From Bradyrhizobium sp. CER78 (GTDB lineage Bacteria > Pseudomonadota > Alphaproteobacteria > Rhizobiales > Xanthobacteraceae), in NCBI RefSeq assembly GCF_029846235.1, contig NZ_JARVWP010000003.1, forward strand, positions 434,001 to 498,000: a stretch of DNA of 64,000 nucleotides, written 5' to 3'. Below the pieces are notes generated by a model that saw only the letters and a list, made by a program, of their open reading frames with translations, was not told the DNA's origin and made no database searches. This document shows, one piece after another, positions 34,174 to 43,241 of the stretch. The stretch's first letter is position 1; every line of letters starts with the position of its first letter. The translations under genes and the position numbers were made by a program.

Positions 34174-35054
34174 TGCGGACGATGACTGTCATCTCGATCC
34201 AGTCACAGGTCGCCTGGGGCCATGTCGGCAACAGCGCCGCCACCTTTCCGATCCAGCTGCACGGCATCGACGTCGTCGCCGTGCCGACCACGCTGCTCAG
34301 CAACCGGCCGGGCTATCCGACCATCCGCGGCCGGGTGCTCGACGTGCAGCTGGTCGCCGACCTCCTGCAAGGCATCGAGGAACGCGGCGCGGTCGAGGGG
34401 GCCCGGATGATCCTGTCGGGCTATCTCGGCTCGGCCGATATCGGCTTTGATGTCGCCGACTTCGTCGCCCGCGCGAAAGCGGCGAACCCAGCCCTGCTCT
34501 ATTGCTGCGATCCGGTGCTCGGCGACCGCGACCGCGGCATGTTCGTGCGCTCGGACATCCCGCCGCTGGTGCGCGACCAGCTCTGTCCGCTGGCCGACAT
34601 CATCACGCCCAACCATTTCGAGTTCGAGTTCCTCTGCGGCGCCCGCGTGACGACGATCGATGACGTCATCGCGCGGGCCCGCGCGCTGATGGCGCGGAGT
34701 CCCGCGACCATCGTCATCACCAGCGCCGAGCTTGCCGGCACTCCCGAGGCCGAGATCGAGACGCTGGCAATCGAGCGCACTGCCTCCGAGGGCATTCGCG
34801 CCTGGCGCGTTCGCACCCCGCGGGTGCCGATCAGCCCGTCCGGCACCGGCGACCTGTTCGCGGGACTGTTCACTGCCGCGCGCGTGCGCGGCTTGGCGAC
34901 GCCGGACGCGCTCAGCCACGCCGCGTCAGGCATCCACGGCGTGCTGGTGCGCACGGCGGAAAGAGGAACCGAGGAAATGCGCATCGTCGAAAGCGCTGGC
35001 GTGATGCTGGATCCGAAGCCGCGTTTCGCGGCGGTCGCGATCCCTGCATCCTGA
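34173..35054 (+). CDS. pdxY: pyridoxal kinase
   Basis: 293 residues of the ribokinase-like PdxK/PdxY family, phosphorylating pyridoxal to pyridoxal 5'-phosphate in the B6 salvage path. Signatures: VAWGHVGNSAATFP at the N-terminus, LSNRPGYP, the conserved YCCDPVLGD, ITPNHFEFEFL, and the anion hole with catalytic Asp227 in SPSGTGDLFAG. The first ATG at 34173 overlaps the stop of the small upstream gene; an in-frame ATG at 34182 is an alternative. A LysE-type exporter follows 16 bp downstream. Confidence 0.95.
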   Translation: MRTMTVISIQSQVAWGHVGNSAATFPIQLHGIDVVAVPTTLLSNRPGYPTIRGRVLDVQLVADLLQGIEERGAVEGARMILSGYLGSADIGFDVADFVARAKAANPALLYCCDPVLGDRDRGMFVRSDIPPLVRDQLCPLADIITPNHFEFEFLCGARVTTIDDVIARARALMARSPATIVITSAELAGTPEAEIETLAIERTASEGIRAWRVRTPRVPISPSGTGDLFAGLFTAARVRGLATPDALSHAASGIHGVLVRTAERGTEEMRIVESAGVMLDPKPRFAAVAIPAS

Positions 35055-35070
35055 CATCCGGGACACATTC

Positions 35071-35697
35071 ATGATCGACACCACCACCCTCCTCACCTAC
35101 GCCGCCGTCGTGCTCGGCCTGTTCCTGATCCCCGGCCCCGCGGTGCTGCTGGTGCTCGCACGCTCCGTGACCGGCGGACCGCGCGTCGGCGTCGCCACCG
35201 GGTTCGGCATCGCGCTCGGCGATCTCGTCCACACCGCCGTGGCGACGTTCGGCCTGTCGGCCGTGCTGATGACCTCGGCGCTGGCGTTCTCGATCGTCAA
35301 ATATGCCGGCGTGATATACCTGATCGTGCTCGGCGTCCGTGCCCTGTTCGAGAAGAATGACGACCTGCATCTGCCCACGGCGCGGCCGATCGATCCGAGG
35401 CGCGCGTTCCGGCAGGCTATCTGGGCGGAAATGCTCAATCCGAAGACCGCGCTGTTCTTCCTCGCCTTCCTGCCGCAATTCGTGCATCCCGGTCACGGCT
35501 CGGCCGTCGCGCAATTCGCGACGCTGGGCCTGATCTTCGTGGTGATGAGCGCGGCCTACACCTCGCTGCTCGCGCTCGCCGCCGGCCAGATCAGCCCGTG
35601 GATCCGGCGACATCGCCGCATCGGGCAGTGGCAGGGCCGCGTGGTTGGCACGATCTACATAGCGCTCGGCATCCGCCTCGCATTTCAGGAGCGCTGA
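35071..35697 (+). CDS. LysE family translocator (RhtB-like exporter)
   Basis: 208 residues with six membrane helices. LFLIPGPAVLLVLARSVTGGPRVGVATGFGIALGD is the family N-terminal signature, and WAEMLNPKTALFFLAFLPQFV the conserved centre. Members export amino acids such as lysine, homoserine and threonine, or other small metabolites. It is in a tight cluster with pdxY (16-bp gap) and the tRNA-binding-domain gene, which overlaps its stop (TGATG). Confidence 0.92.
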   Translation: MIDTTTLLTYAAVVLGLFLIPGPAVLLVLARSVTGGPRVGVATGFGIALGDLVHTAVATFGLSAVLMTSALAFSIVKYAGVIYLIVLGVRALFEKNDDLHLPTARPIDPRRAFRQAIWAEMLNPKTALFFLAFLPQFVHPGHGSAVAQFATLGLIFVVMSAAYTSLLALAAGQISPWIRRHRRIGQWQGRVVGTIYIALGIRLAFQER

Positions 35698-36041
35698 TGT
35701 CTCCGCTCAAGCCGCAAGCCACATATGACGACTTCGCCCGCCTCGATGTCAGGATCGGCAAGGTCGTCGAGGTGCAGCCGTTTCCGCGTGCCCGCAATCC
35801 GTCCTACAAGGTCGGCGTCGATGTCGGCGCCGGGCGGATCATGTGGTCGAGCGCGCAGATCACGAATTACGAGCCGGCGGCGCTGGTCGGTTCGCTGGTG
35901 GTGTGCATCTGCAATCTGGGCCCGAAGAACATCGCCGGTTTCACCTCGGAACTCCTGATCCTCGGCGCCAAGGACGCTAGCGGTCAGGTGATCGCGCTCG
36001 GCCCGCGCAGCGAGGTTGCGGTCGGCGAGCCGATCTTCTGA
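35697..36041 (+). CDS. csaA: tRNA-binding domain protein, CsaA-like
   Basis: 114 residues forming a single OB-fold tRNA-binding domain as in CsaA and the C-terminus of MetG: ATYDDFARLDVRIGKVVEVQ, NPSYKVGVDVGAG, SSAQITNYEP, NLGPKNIAGFTSELLILGAKD. CsaA is described as an export-related chaperone with tRNA-binding ability. The ATG overlaps the stop of the exporter gene by one base, so it is translationally coupled to it. Confidence 0.92.
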   Translation: MSPLKPQATYDDFARLDVRIGKVVEVQPFPRARNPSYKVGVDVGAGRIMWSSAQITNYEPAALVGSLVVCICNLGPKNIAGFTSELLILGAKDASGQVIALGPRSEVAVGEPIF

Positions 36042-36181
36042 CGGCCGCTCTCATCACAGCCGCGTGATTCAAATTGTCTGAAATCCCCGTAGTTTACCGA
36101 TGGGGGATGATCCGGATTCTCGATGCCCTCGCGCACTGCTATTCCATCGCGCGAGAATCGCTTCGGCATGGGAATCGGAAG

Positions 36182-36412
36182 ATGTCCGCAGTTTTCTTTC
36201 ACTGCTCCGACGACAAGCACGTCATCCTGGATCGCATCGGCGCCGCAATGGATCTTTCGGAAGCACGGGTGCATGCGGAGCAACTGGCGCGCAGCTTTGT
36301 CATGACACCGAGCGCGGAGGACTGGCGCAACTGGGCGGTCCATGTCACCGACGACATCGGGACCGAGATCTTCGAGCTGCCGTTCACCGCCATCCTCGGC
36401 GAACTGCACTGA
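36182..36412 (+). CDS. small DUF6894-like protein
   Basis: 76 residues: MSAVFFHCSDDKHVILDRIGA with the pattern of rhizobial small proteins that start with yFFHc.D...i.D..Ga.l...eAr.hA. It is soluble and of unknown role. The ATG at 36182 has GGAATCGGAAG upstream; the frame is open back to 36074 but without a better start. A second small gene follows nine bases later, and a probable relative is at 36954-37190. Confidence 0.65.
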   Translation: MSAVFFHCSDDKHVILDRIGAAMDLSEARVHAEQLARSFVMTPSAEDWRNWAVHVTDDIGTEIFELPFTAILGELH

Positions 36413-36421
36413 GGGCGTGCC

Positions 36422-36595
36422 ATGAACGCAATGGAACTCGCCCTGCAGCCCTTGCGCCGCCGCCTCGCCCGCCTCGTTGCGCGCTGCGTCGCGCTGCTCG
36501 ACGGCGTCGTCAACCCCTATCGCCCCGAGCTGTATTACATGCGCGGGCCCGGCCCGAAATGCCGCGCCAGGCGCCAAGCCGTGCTGCGCGACTAG
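36422..36595 (+). CDS. 57-residue basic hypothetical protein
   Basis: A short gene: ATG at 36422, stop TAG at 36593-36595, with GAGG seven bases upstream and nine bases after the previous gene. The product is rich in Arg and Leu (LRRRLARLVARC), then VNPYRPELYYMRGPGPKCRA; the second half is hydrophilic. There is no known family and no membrane segment is certain. Coding support is only the ribosome-binding site and close spacing. Confidence 0.4.
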   Translation: MNAMELALQPLRRRLARLVARCVALLDGVVNPYRPELYYMRGPGPKCRARRQAVLRD

Positions 36596-36953
36596 CGCCC
36601 AAGGATCGCCAGGGAGCGCCTTGGGAGCGCCAATGGGCGTCCGCAAACGAGAAAAGGCCGGCGGGCGTTACGCCACCGACCTTCTCCTGCAGCTGCCGGT
36701 TCCCGGAGTCCGGTTCCGCCGCGATCCACTTGGTCTTAAGCTTGCGCCGACAGTTTTAATCAAATCTTAACGGCATGGCGGTGTGCTGGACCAAAGACTT
36801 CTTCGCCGTGCCGCGCGTGTCTGATCGTTCATCGTGCCTGACGCGCTGCACATCGTTTTTGCGCGGATCGCTCGACGATTGTGCGCCATGCATCTTAGGG
36901 AACACACGACTCAGTGTTACCCTGTGATGCAAACCGAAACGGGGAGCTTCGGA
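36596..36953. other. intergenic region without recognised features
   Basis: About 360 bp; short inverted motifs (AAGGCGCTCC-type around 36600-36635) but no clear terminator tail or gene. Confidence 0.4.
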
Positions 36954-37190
36954 ATGCCGTACTACACCTTCGATCTCGTGGTGGGGGACGAGTTCCGCAA
37001 TCAAGGAACGATCATCCTCGAAGACATCAGCCTCGCCTCCGATCGCGCCGATCAGCTCGCCAATGAGCTGTCGCAGGTCAAGCCGGAGCTCAAGGCGCGC
37101 GGTTGCGCCGTGCGCGTCACCGACATCGACCGGCGCGAACTCTACCGGACGCCGCTCGATCCCGTGCCGCGGTGGCGCAGGATCGGCTAG
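36954..37190 (+). CDS. small DUF6894-like protein, second copy
   Basis: 78 residues: MPYYTFDLVVGDEFRNQGTIILEDISLASDRADQLANELS. It shares the short-strand / acidic-turn / long-helix layout (Y/F-F-D/H...D...lA...Ad.lA.el) of the gene at 36182. A GGGGAG lies about eight bases upstream of ATG 36954; the longer frame from 36834 is not needed. Function unknown. Confidence 0.65.
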   Translation: MPYYTFDLVVGDEFRNQGTIILEDISLASDRADQLANELSQVKPELKARGCAVRVTDIDRRELYRTPLDPVPRWRRIG

Positions 37191-37264
37191 CGTCGGCAGG
37201 CCTCAGGTTCTGACGATCGCGCTTGTTGCCGCGCGCGCTTGGTCTTGCTGCGCGCGGCGACCGG

Positions 37265-37786
37265 TTACTTCTTCAGGTTCAAGCGGCCGATGAAGTCGCG
37301 CTTGCCAAGCGGCGCGCCCTTGTGGCGGAGGATGTCGTAGGCCGTTGTCGAATGAAAGAAGAAGTTCGGCAGCGAGAACGACATCAAAAATCCTTCGGCC
37401 GTGAACGGCATCGACCGATCCCCGACCTTGAACGTCACTTCGCGCCCGAGCAGCGCATTGACCGCATCCGGCGCCAGGGCCGACAATTCGCTGTGCGCGT
37501 CCTTCACCAGCGCCTGCAGTGCGGCATAATCCAGATCGGGCTTGCCGGACGGCGGGACGAACACGCCGCTCTTCGCCGCCTCCATCGCGCCGCGAGAGTG
37601 ATGCGCGAGCGAGACCACCTGAAAGCGGAACGGCAACATGTCCGGAAACAACCGGGTCTCGACGATCTCGGCCGGATCGATGCCGTTGTCCTTGAAATGC
37701 GCGAGGCTCTTCTCGAGAAAGCCCGAGGCGGAGCCGAGGATCTGCAGATAATTGGCGACCGTCGCGTCGTAGAGTGAAAAGGTCAT
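37265..37786 (-). CDS. DUF1993 family protein
   Basis: 173 residues, helical, with DUF1993 features: LYDATVANYLQILGSASGFLEKSLAHF, RLFPDMLPFRFQVVSLAHHSRGAMEAAKSG, and the end PNFFFHSTTAYDILRHKGAPLGKRDFIG. The fold is DinB-like; the invariant histidines (SLAHHS, FFFHSTTAYDILRH) could bind metal. Its biological role is unknown. The start at 37786 has GGGGGA seven bases upstream. Confidence 0.88.
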   Translation of the reverse strand: MTFSLYDATVANYLQILGSASGFLEKSLAHFKDNGIDPAEIVETRLFPDMLPFRFQVVSLAHHSRGAMEAAKSGVFVPPSGKPDLDYAALQALVKDAHSELSALAPDAVNALLGREVTFKVGDRSMPFTAEGFLMSFSLPNFFFHSTTAYDILRHKGAPLGKRDFIGRLNLKK

Positions 37787-37937
37787 GGCGAATTCCCCCA
37801 GATAGAATTTGTCTGCTGCTTGCCGGAACAGAGTTCCCGGAATTTCCAGCGAAGGCAAGCGGCTCCGGGGAGTCGCAGATCGAATGATCCGGCGCGCGGC
37901 ACCGGACTCATTCGATCAGACATAGTGGTTGACGCAA

Positions 37938-38123
37938 TCAGCTCTGATGCGGTCCGCGCATCATCTTCAGGGCGTCCTCGATATGGCGCCAGTCGCGGGC
38001 ATCTTCGGTCTCCCCTTTGCGCTCGCAGGCCACCGCGTTCTGCGCCGCCTGCGCAATAGCCTCCGGGCCGTGCTTCAGCAGCATCTGCCGCGCGATGGTG
38101 TGGATTTGCATCTCGGCTATCAT
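37938..38123 (-). CDS. 61-residue conserved hypothetical protein
   Basis: MIAEMQIHTIARQMLLKHGP, then EAIAQAAQNAVACERKGETEDARDWRHIEDALKMM: a short all-helical protein of a type frequent in Bradyrhizobium. ATG 38123 has GGAG seven bases upstream on the minus strand. The large open frame to 38870 is antisense to the methyltransferase and not coding. No function known. Confidence 0.65.
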   Translation of the reverse strand: MIAEMQIHTIARQMLLKHGPEAIAQAAQNAVACERKGETEDARDWRHIEDALKMMRGPHQS

Positions 38124-38300
38124 GGTGCTCTCCTCGGCTGTCGGCTGCCGCCGGACGGGCGAATGCGCATCCCGCGGCGCTGACATCAGAAACCGCCGAA
38201 TGCCGCCTCTGGTTCCCGCGCGCGATGCAATCGGCGGTTCCCACGCGGCGCGGCGGCGGTTACAGAGACGAACACCATCCGTTTGCCGAGTTGCCCTGCC

Positions 38301-39029
38301 ATGGCGCAAAACATCTATGATGATCCCGGCTTCTTCGCCGGCTACAGCCAGCTCCCGCGGCAGGTCCGCGGGCTGCTCGGCGCGCCGGAATGGCCCGCGA
38401 TCCGCGCCATGCTGCCTGATGTCGCGGGCAAGCGCGTGGTCGATCTCGGCTGCGGCTTCGGCTGGGTGGCGCGCTGGATGCGCGAGCAAGGCGTCTCCGA
38501 CGTGCTCGGCGTCGACCTGTCGCAGACCATGATCGCCCGCGCCACCGCCATGACGCAGGATCCGGCCATCACCTACGAGATCGCCGACCTCGAAACGCTG
38601 GAGCTGCCGAAGGCCACATTCGACCTCGCCTACAGCGCCCTCACCTTCCACTACATCAGGGACTTCGATCGCCTCGCGCGCATGCTGTATCGCACGCTCG
38701 TCGCGGACGGACATCTGGTCTTCACCATCGAGCACCCGATCTACATGGCGGCCGCCCATCCTGACTGGGGACAGGATCAGGACGGCCGCAAGACCTGGCC
38801 GGTCAACCGCTACTTCATCGAAGGCGAACGCCGGACCGACTGGTATGTGAAGGGCGTGCTGAAATATCACCGCACCATCGGCACCACGCTCAACGCGCTG
38901 ATCGGCGCCGGCTTCATGCTGCGCCGTGTCGAGGAATTCTCCCCGACGCGCGAGCAGATCAAGGCCATGCCCGAGCTCGCCGACGAACTCGAGCGGCCGA
39001 TGATGCTGCTGGTGTCAGCGCAGCGGTAG
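38301..39029 (+). CDS. class I SAM-dependent methyltransferase
   Basis: 242 residues. The SAM-binding motif I is VVDLGCGFGWVARWM, the acidic loop LGVDLS, motif II region FDLAYSALTFHYIRDF, and post-II LVADGHLVFTIEHPIY. The N-terminus QNIYDDPGFFAGYSQLPRQVRGL is shared by a group of small-molecule methyltransferases. Substrate unknown. ATG 38301 is used; an earlier start at 38283 adds six residues. Confidence 0.9.
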   Translation: MAQNIYDDPGFFAGYSQLPRQVRGLLGAPEWPAIRAMLPDVAGKRVVDLGCGFGWVARWMREQGVSDVLGVDLSQTMIARATAMTQDPAITYEIADLETLELPKATFDLAYSALTFHYIRDFDRLARMLYRTLVADGHLVFTIEHPIYMAAAHPDWGQDQDGRKTWPVNRYFIEGERRTDWYVKGVLKYHRTIGTTLNALIGAGFMLRRVEEFSPTREQIKAMPELADELERPMMLLVSAQR

Positions 39030-39031
39030 AG

Positions 39032-39238
39032 CTAAGCCGCGAGCAGCTTGTCGAATTCCTCGGGCGGGTATGATTTTCCGTCCTTGTCGGTGATCACTAC
39101 CTGCCATCCCTCGCTGGCCCAGACCCTGGCCTTGGCGATGATGATGAAGGTGCTCTCCCGCTCGATCCTGACCGTTTCGTTGTCGCGTTCTGCGATCATC
39201 TTGTAGGCCAACGCTTGTCCCTCGCCGACATAGTCCAT
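39032..39238 (-). CDS. 68-residue hypothetical protein
   Basis: MDYVGEGQALAYKMIAERDN, then a predicted beta-rich domain (TVRIERESTFIIIAKARVWASEGWQVVITDKDGK). It looks like a small conserved soluble protein of rhizobia; no named family is recognised. The stop lies three bases from the convergent methyltransferase gene. No strong Shine-Dalgarno is visible. Confidence 0.55.
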   Translation of the reverse strand: MDYVGEGQALAYKMIAERDNETVRIERESTFIIIAKARVWASEGWQVVITDKDGKSYPPEEFDKLLAA

Positions 39239-39342
39239 CCGGCGGTGTGTTGGCAGCGGCTTTGGGCTGCATTTCGCTGGGAGTGTGACAATTTGGTGGA
39301 AGCCTGCCGCAAGATGCGGCAGAGCGCAATTTGCGGTCGCGG

Positions 39343-40911
39343 CTACGCCAATTTGCCCATCAAGGTCGGCATATCCAGCGCCGACGAGTTGACATTGACG
39401 CTGCGCGCGAATCGCATCTGCGGTCCCTCGAAGGTGCAGGTCACGGTGTCGCGGAACGCCGATTCCACGAACGTCCAGGTCATCACGAAGGTGCGCAGGT
39501 CGCGCCAGGTGCCGCTCGCGACCACGCGCATCACATCGGGCTGGTACTCGTGATGCAGCTTGTTGCCGGTCATCGTCGTGGTGCCCTCGCGCGGCGCGTC
39601 GAGACCGACCTCAACCTTGTGCGTGCCTCTGCCATCCTCGAGCGTGAAGGTGCAGGTCTTGTCGGCGAAGCTGAGACCCACCGATTTGATCGCGTCGGCA
39701 TTCTCCGGCATCTGCCAGGTCTTGCCCGAAATCTGCGCCGCGACCGGCGACGATGCCGGCACCAATGGCGGCAGCAACTGCAGGGCTGCGGTTCGCGCCT
39801 TCAGCTTCTCGGCATCTCCATCGTTCTTGGTCGCATTACCGGAGAACATCGCCGGGAAATGCCGGAACACCAGCTTGTTGAAACCACTGCGCTGCGGAAT
39901 GCCGGCACTGATCGCCAGCACTGCATTCTGCTTCGGGAAGACGAAGCTGAGCTGGTCGAACAGGCCGTCGGCGTAGAACGTCTCGGGCCCGATCCACCAT
40001 TGATAGCCGTAGGTGTCCTTGACGTGCGGCTGCTGCACCGCCGCCACCCAGTCGGCCGGCAGCACCTGCTTGCCGTTCCACATGCCGTTCTTCGCATACA
40101 GAATGCCGAGCTTGAGGCAATCGACCGTCTTCCAGCTCAGCCCGTTGGCGCCGGGCGAGATGCCTTCCGGCCCGACCGGCCATTCATAGCCTGAGATTCC
40201 GAGAGGATCGAAAAATCGTGGCTTCAGATAGTCGGCCACAGCCTCGCCGGTCGTCTTGGTGACGATCGCGGACAGCAGATAGGTCGCGGCCGAGGTGTAG
40301 ACCCATTTGGTGCCGGGCTGGTAGACGACCGGGATTTTGAAGAACTCGGCGACCCAGCTGGTCCTGATCGGCCGCCACGCCGAGCCCGAGGTCATCGACG
40401 CGTGGCCGGTGCGCATGGTCAGAAGATCCTCGACCGTCATCGCGGCAAGCTTGTCGTCGACGACAGGCGGCAGCTTGTCCTTGAAGAACGAGATCGCCTT
40501 GTCCTGCAGGCCGAAACGCTTGTCGGCCAAGGCGAGCCCGACCGCGCTGACAGTGACGCTCTTGGTCAGCGAATGCATCATGTGATTGCGGTCGGCGCGA
40601 TACGGCGACCACCAGCCCTCCGCGACCACCTGGCCGTTGCGCCACAGCATGAAGCTGTGCAGCTCATAACCCTGGCGGTCGACCTCGTCGAGAAAATCGA
40701 GGATCGCGGATGGCGCGATGCCCTGCTCTTCCGGCCGGCCGCGCGACAGCCCATCGGCAAAGCCGGTTTCTGCCTGCGCCGTCGTCACGGTGCCAATGCG
40801 TCCGTCCGGCGCAAGCAGCACGGCGGCCCCACCCAGGAACAGCTGCAATGCTCCGCGCCGTGACGGCTGACCTGATGCGACGCCGTCAGTTTCTTGATTG
40901 TTGTTGGGCAT
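39343..40911 (-). CDS. Tat-exported serine hydrolase (beta-lactamase / class C PBP fold)
   Basis: 522 residues. Twin-arginine signal SRRGALQLFLGGAAVLLAP (residues 18-36), then a serine beta-lactamase-like domain: SxxK nucleophile motif SLTK (S114, K117) and Tyr205 in YTSAATY. A C-terminal beta domain follows from about residue 400 (ISGKTWQMPENADAIKSVGL). It resembles 6-aminohexanoate-dimer hydrolases and penicillin-binding esterases; the substrate is unknown. The start at 40911 has GGAGG seven bases upstream. Located in the periplasm. Confidence 0.88.
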   Translation of the reverse strand: MPNNNQETDGVASGQPSRRGALQLFLGGAAVLLAPDGRIGTVTTAQAETGFADGLSRGRPEEQGIAPSAILDFLDEVDRQGYELHSFMLWRNGQVVAEGWWSPYRADRNHMMHSLTKSVTVSAVGLALADKRFGLQDKAISFFKDKLPPVVDDKLAAMTVEDLLTMRTGHASMTSGSAWRPIRTSWVAEFFKIPVVYQPGTKWVYTSAATYLLSAIVTKTTGEAVADYLKPRFFDPLGISGYEWPVGPEGISPGANGLSWKTVDCLKLGILYAKNGMWNGKQVLPADWVAAVQQPHVKDTYGYQWWIGPETFYADGLFDQLSFVFPKQNAVLAISAGIPQRSGFNKLVFRHFPAMFSGNATKNDGDAEKLKARTAALQLLPPLVPASSPVAAQISGKTWQMPENADAIKSVGLSFADKTCTFTLEDGRGTHKVEVGLDAPREGTTTMTGNKLHHEYQPDVMRVVASGTWRDLRTFVMTWTFVESAFRDTVTCTFEGPQMRFARSVNVNSSALDMPTLMGKLA

Positions 40912-40992
40912 GGGCCATCCTCCGAAAGCAGAACGGAGGTTATGGCTCCCGCCAGTCGTGTCAACGCATGCGGCGCGCATGCCCGCTCACAG

Positions 40993-41013
40993 AAAAATCC
41001 CGCCTTGGCGGGA
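40993..41013 (-). terminator. terminator for leftward rlpA transcript
   Basis: On the minus strand: TCCCGCC-AA-GGCGGGA followed by TTTTT. Effective pairing is CCCGC/GCGGG with a CAAG loop. It lies about 190 bp beyond the rlpA stop. Confidence 0.6.
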
Positions 41014-41202
41014 CAATCCAAGGCGGGGAAAGGTTCGTTGGGTAGAAATCCACGCGCCTGGAAAAAGCGAGCACGGGGAAGTAGCGGCGCCAATTCTATT
41101 GGGCTGGGTGGTTCGGACAACAGGATTAAAGCGCGCTCAACGCCGGGACTTTTTCCCGATCCGGCCGGCAAAAAATCCCGAACCTCGCTCGAGCGATGTG
41201 GC

Positions 41203-41769
41203 TCACTGCACCACGTCGAGCCGGACATTCGCGACGCCCTTGCCGATCATGCCGAGCGACTGTGCCGCGGAATACGAGACGTCGAGGATACGCCCGGGGA
41301 CGTAAGGCCCGCGGTCATTGACGCGCACGGTCACCGAGCGGCCGGTCTTGACGTCAGTGACGCGCAGCTTGGTGCCGAACGGCAATGTCGGATGCGCGGC
41401 AGTCAGTTCGTGCGCGTTGAACTTCTCGCCGCTCGCGGTCTCCTGCTCGTCGCTGTAGAAGCTCGCAACGCCCTGCGATGCGAGCTTGCTGTCGGCAGTC
41501 TTGCGCGCGGCGTAGGGGGCATGCCGGTGCGCGGTTGCGACATGTGCGCGCGTCGCCGATGACGCAGCCCGCGTCGGCTCGGCCGACGCCGGCCGGCTCG
41601 CGAGCGCCTGCGAGCGCTGGCTGACGACCGAGGACTGTGCGCAGGCCGCAAGCGACGCTGCGCCGATCACGGCCGCAAACAGCCGCAACGGCTTTCGCGC
41701 CGCTGGCACCGCGCCGCGCGCACGGCCGATAACGTCGACGTACGAAATGACTGCATCGTCGCGTGACAT
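41203..41769 (-). CDS. rlpA: RlpA-like septal lytic transglycosylase lipoprotein
   Basis: 188 residues. After a basic N-terminus a hydrophobic core ends in the lipobox ASLAAC (C43), so it is probably an outer-membrane lipoprotein. The double-psi beta-barrel follows: GVASFYSDEQETASGEKFNAHELTAAHPTLPFGT, with VNDRGPYVPGRILDVS carrying the catalytic Asp. RlpA cleaves denuded peptidoglycan at the septum. There is no C-terminal SPOR domain, so septal targeting would need another signal. ATG 41769 is used; the frame runs to 41919 without a better start. Confidence 0.9.
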   Translation of the reverse strand: MSRDDAVISYVDVIGRARGAVPAARKPLRLFAAVIGAASLAACAQSSVVSQRSQALASRPASAEPTRAASSATRAHVATAHRHAPYAARKTADSKLASQGVASFYSDEQETASGEKFNAHELTAAHPTLPFGTKLRVTDVKTGRSVTVRVNDRGPYVPGRILDVSYSAAQSLGMIGKGVANVRLDVVQ

Positions 41770-42150
41770 GTTGCATCCCCAACTCGCGCCCCAGCCCAAG
41801 CCGAAAATCCAACACCCGCCTAATGAGCCGAATCCAATCGGGGCAGAACGGTGGCGGACAGCAGTCAGACCCGCCGCGCACCGCGCGATTTCCTCTCGGG
41901 TGTGGTGGATGCGCCACACAACTCAGGAGATTCCTCCGGGAATGCAGCCCTGGAGCTCCCCGCCTGCGGGTCAATTCCCGCGGCCTCGGCCGCCGGCTTC
42001 GGTTCCCGAAACTCCTCAACCTCTCCACCCTCTCGCCTTGCTTTGGTCAAACCCGGCTGGAGTTGTGGGGACAGGGCCAGGGGTCGATACAGAGCGAAAT
42101 TTGCCGGCCGCCCATTTGCGGTTTGACCTTGGACTGAAACGGGGACCGCC
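41770..42150. other. divergent intergenic region rlpA / TM protein
   Basis: About 380 bp between divergent genes, presumably holding both promoters. No operator or small gene stands out; long open frames here are compositional. Confidence 0.4.
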
Positions 42151-43221
42151 ATGCAATCCACACTGAAAGACGCAGATCCGCACGATATTTTCGCGATCGA
42201 ACCCAGCTTCGCTCCGGCCCGCCCGGACAATGCCGCCGCTGCGGCAGCACCCGCCGGCAAGGGGGCGCCGGGACAGCGCGAGCCGTATTTCGGGCCGAGT
42301 CTCGCACCCTCGTCCACGCCGTCGATCGCTTACGCCGCGGCGGCCGCCTCGGTGCCACCGGTCACGCCGACACCGGTGCCGCCGGCCGCGCCGGAATATA
42401 GCGCCGCAAGCCATGACGGCAGGCTGGACGACATCCGGCTGGAGCGTGCGCCGCGCCCCACCAACAAATGGGCGATCCGCGCCTTCTGGTTCGTGTTCGC
42501 GATCGCCGGCGCCATGGGCACCGCGGCGTGGCAGCACTACGGACATCGCGTCAAGCAGCTGGCGGCCGAATACGTGCCGCAGGTCGAGGCGCTGACATCG
42601 CTGCTTCCAGGCAAATCGACCGCCGCTCCCGACCAGGCGAGCCCGCCGGCCGCACAGGCGGCGACCACCGAGCAGCCCGCTGAGGCTGCTCCGGCGGCTG
42701 CGCCACAGGACGTCGCCACAGCCGCGCCTGCCGCAGCACCGGCCGCCGCGGCGGCGCCGGTCGCGGCCGTTGCCCCGGCAGCGCCAGCCGCACCCGCGCC
42801 TGACCAGACGCAATTGCTGCAGTCGATGGCGCGCGATCTCGCGTCGATGGGACAGCAGATCGAGCAGCTCAGGACCAGCATCGATCAGCTCAAGGCCAGC
42901 CAGGATCAGTTGGCGCAGCGTGTTGCACGGACGACCGAGACCCGGGCCGTCGAACCACGGCCGGTCGCGCCGCGCCCGCGCGCCGCGGTCACGCCTCAGG
43001 CGGTGCCGCATGCCGCCGTTGCTCCTCCTCCGATCCGTCGGCCGGCGCAGGCCTATATCCCGCCGCCGCCTCCGCCGGCATCAGCGGCGCCGCTGCCGGC
43101 CCCCGTCGCGGTCGCGCCGCAGGCTGCCGCACCGCGCCCGGTGCAACCGCAGCAACAGTCGAACATCGTCGATGCTGATGATGGCGGCCCCGTGGTTCGG
43201 CCGCCGATGCCGCTGCGCTGA
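42151..43221 (+). CDS. Ala/Pro-rich single-pass membrane protein
   Basis: 356 residues. A 105-residue cytoplasmic Pro/Ala-rich head, one membrane helix (about 108-128: AIRAFWFVFAIAGAMGTAAW), then a periplasmic linker of Ala/Pro repeats, a coiled-coil stretch (LLQSMARDLASMGQQIEQLRTSIDQLKASQDQLAQRV) and a Pro-rich tail (AYIPPPPPPA). This layout recurs in rhizobial hypotheticals with a possible envelope-spanning role; no function is assigned. A bidirectional terminator separates it from the convergent L,D-transpeptidase. Confidence 0.8.
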   Translation: MQSTLKDADPHDIFAIEPSFAPARPDNAAAAAAPAGKGAPGQREPYFGPSLAPSSTPSIAYAAAAASVPPVTPTPVPPAAPEYSAASHDGRLDDIRLERAPRPTNKWAIRAFWFVFAIAGAMGTAAWQHYGHRVKQLAAEYVPQVEALTSLLPGKSTAAPDQASPPAAQAATTEQPAEAAPAAAPQDVATAAPAAAPAAAAAPVAAVAPAAPAAPAPDQTQLLQSMARDLASMGQQIEQLRTSIDQLKASQDQLAQRVARTTETRAVEPRPVAPRPRAAVTPQAVPHAAVAPPPIRRPAQAYIPPPPPPASAAPLPAPVAVAPQAAAPRPVQPQQQSNIVDADDGGPVVRPPMPLR

Positions 43222-43241
43222 CGGCTGACCAACGGCCAAAG

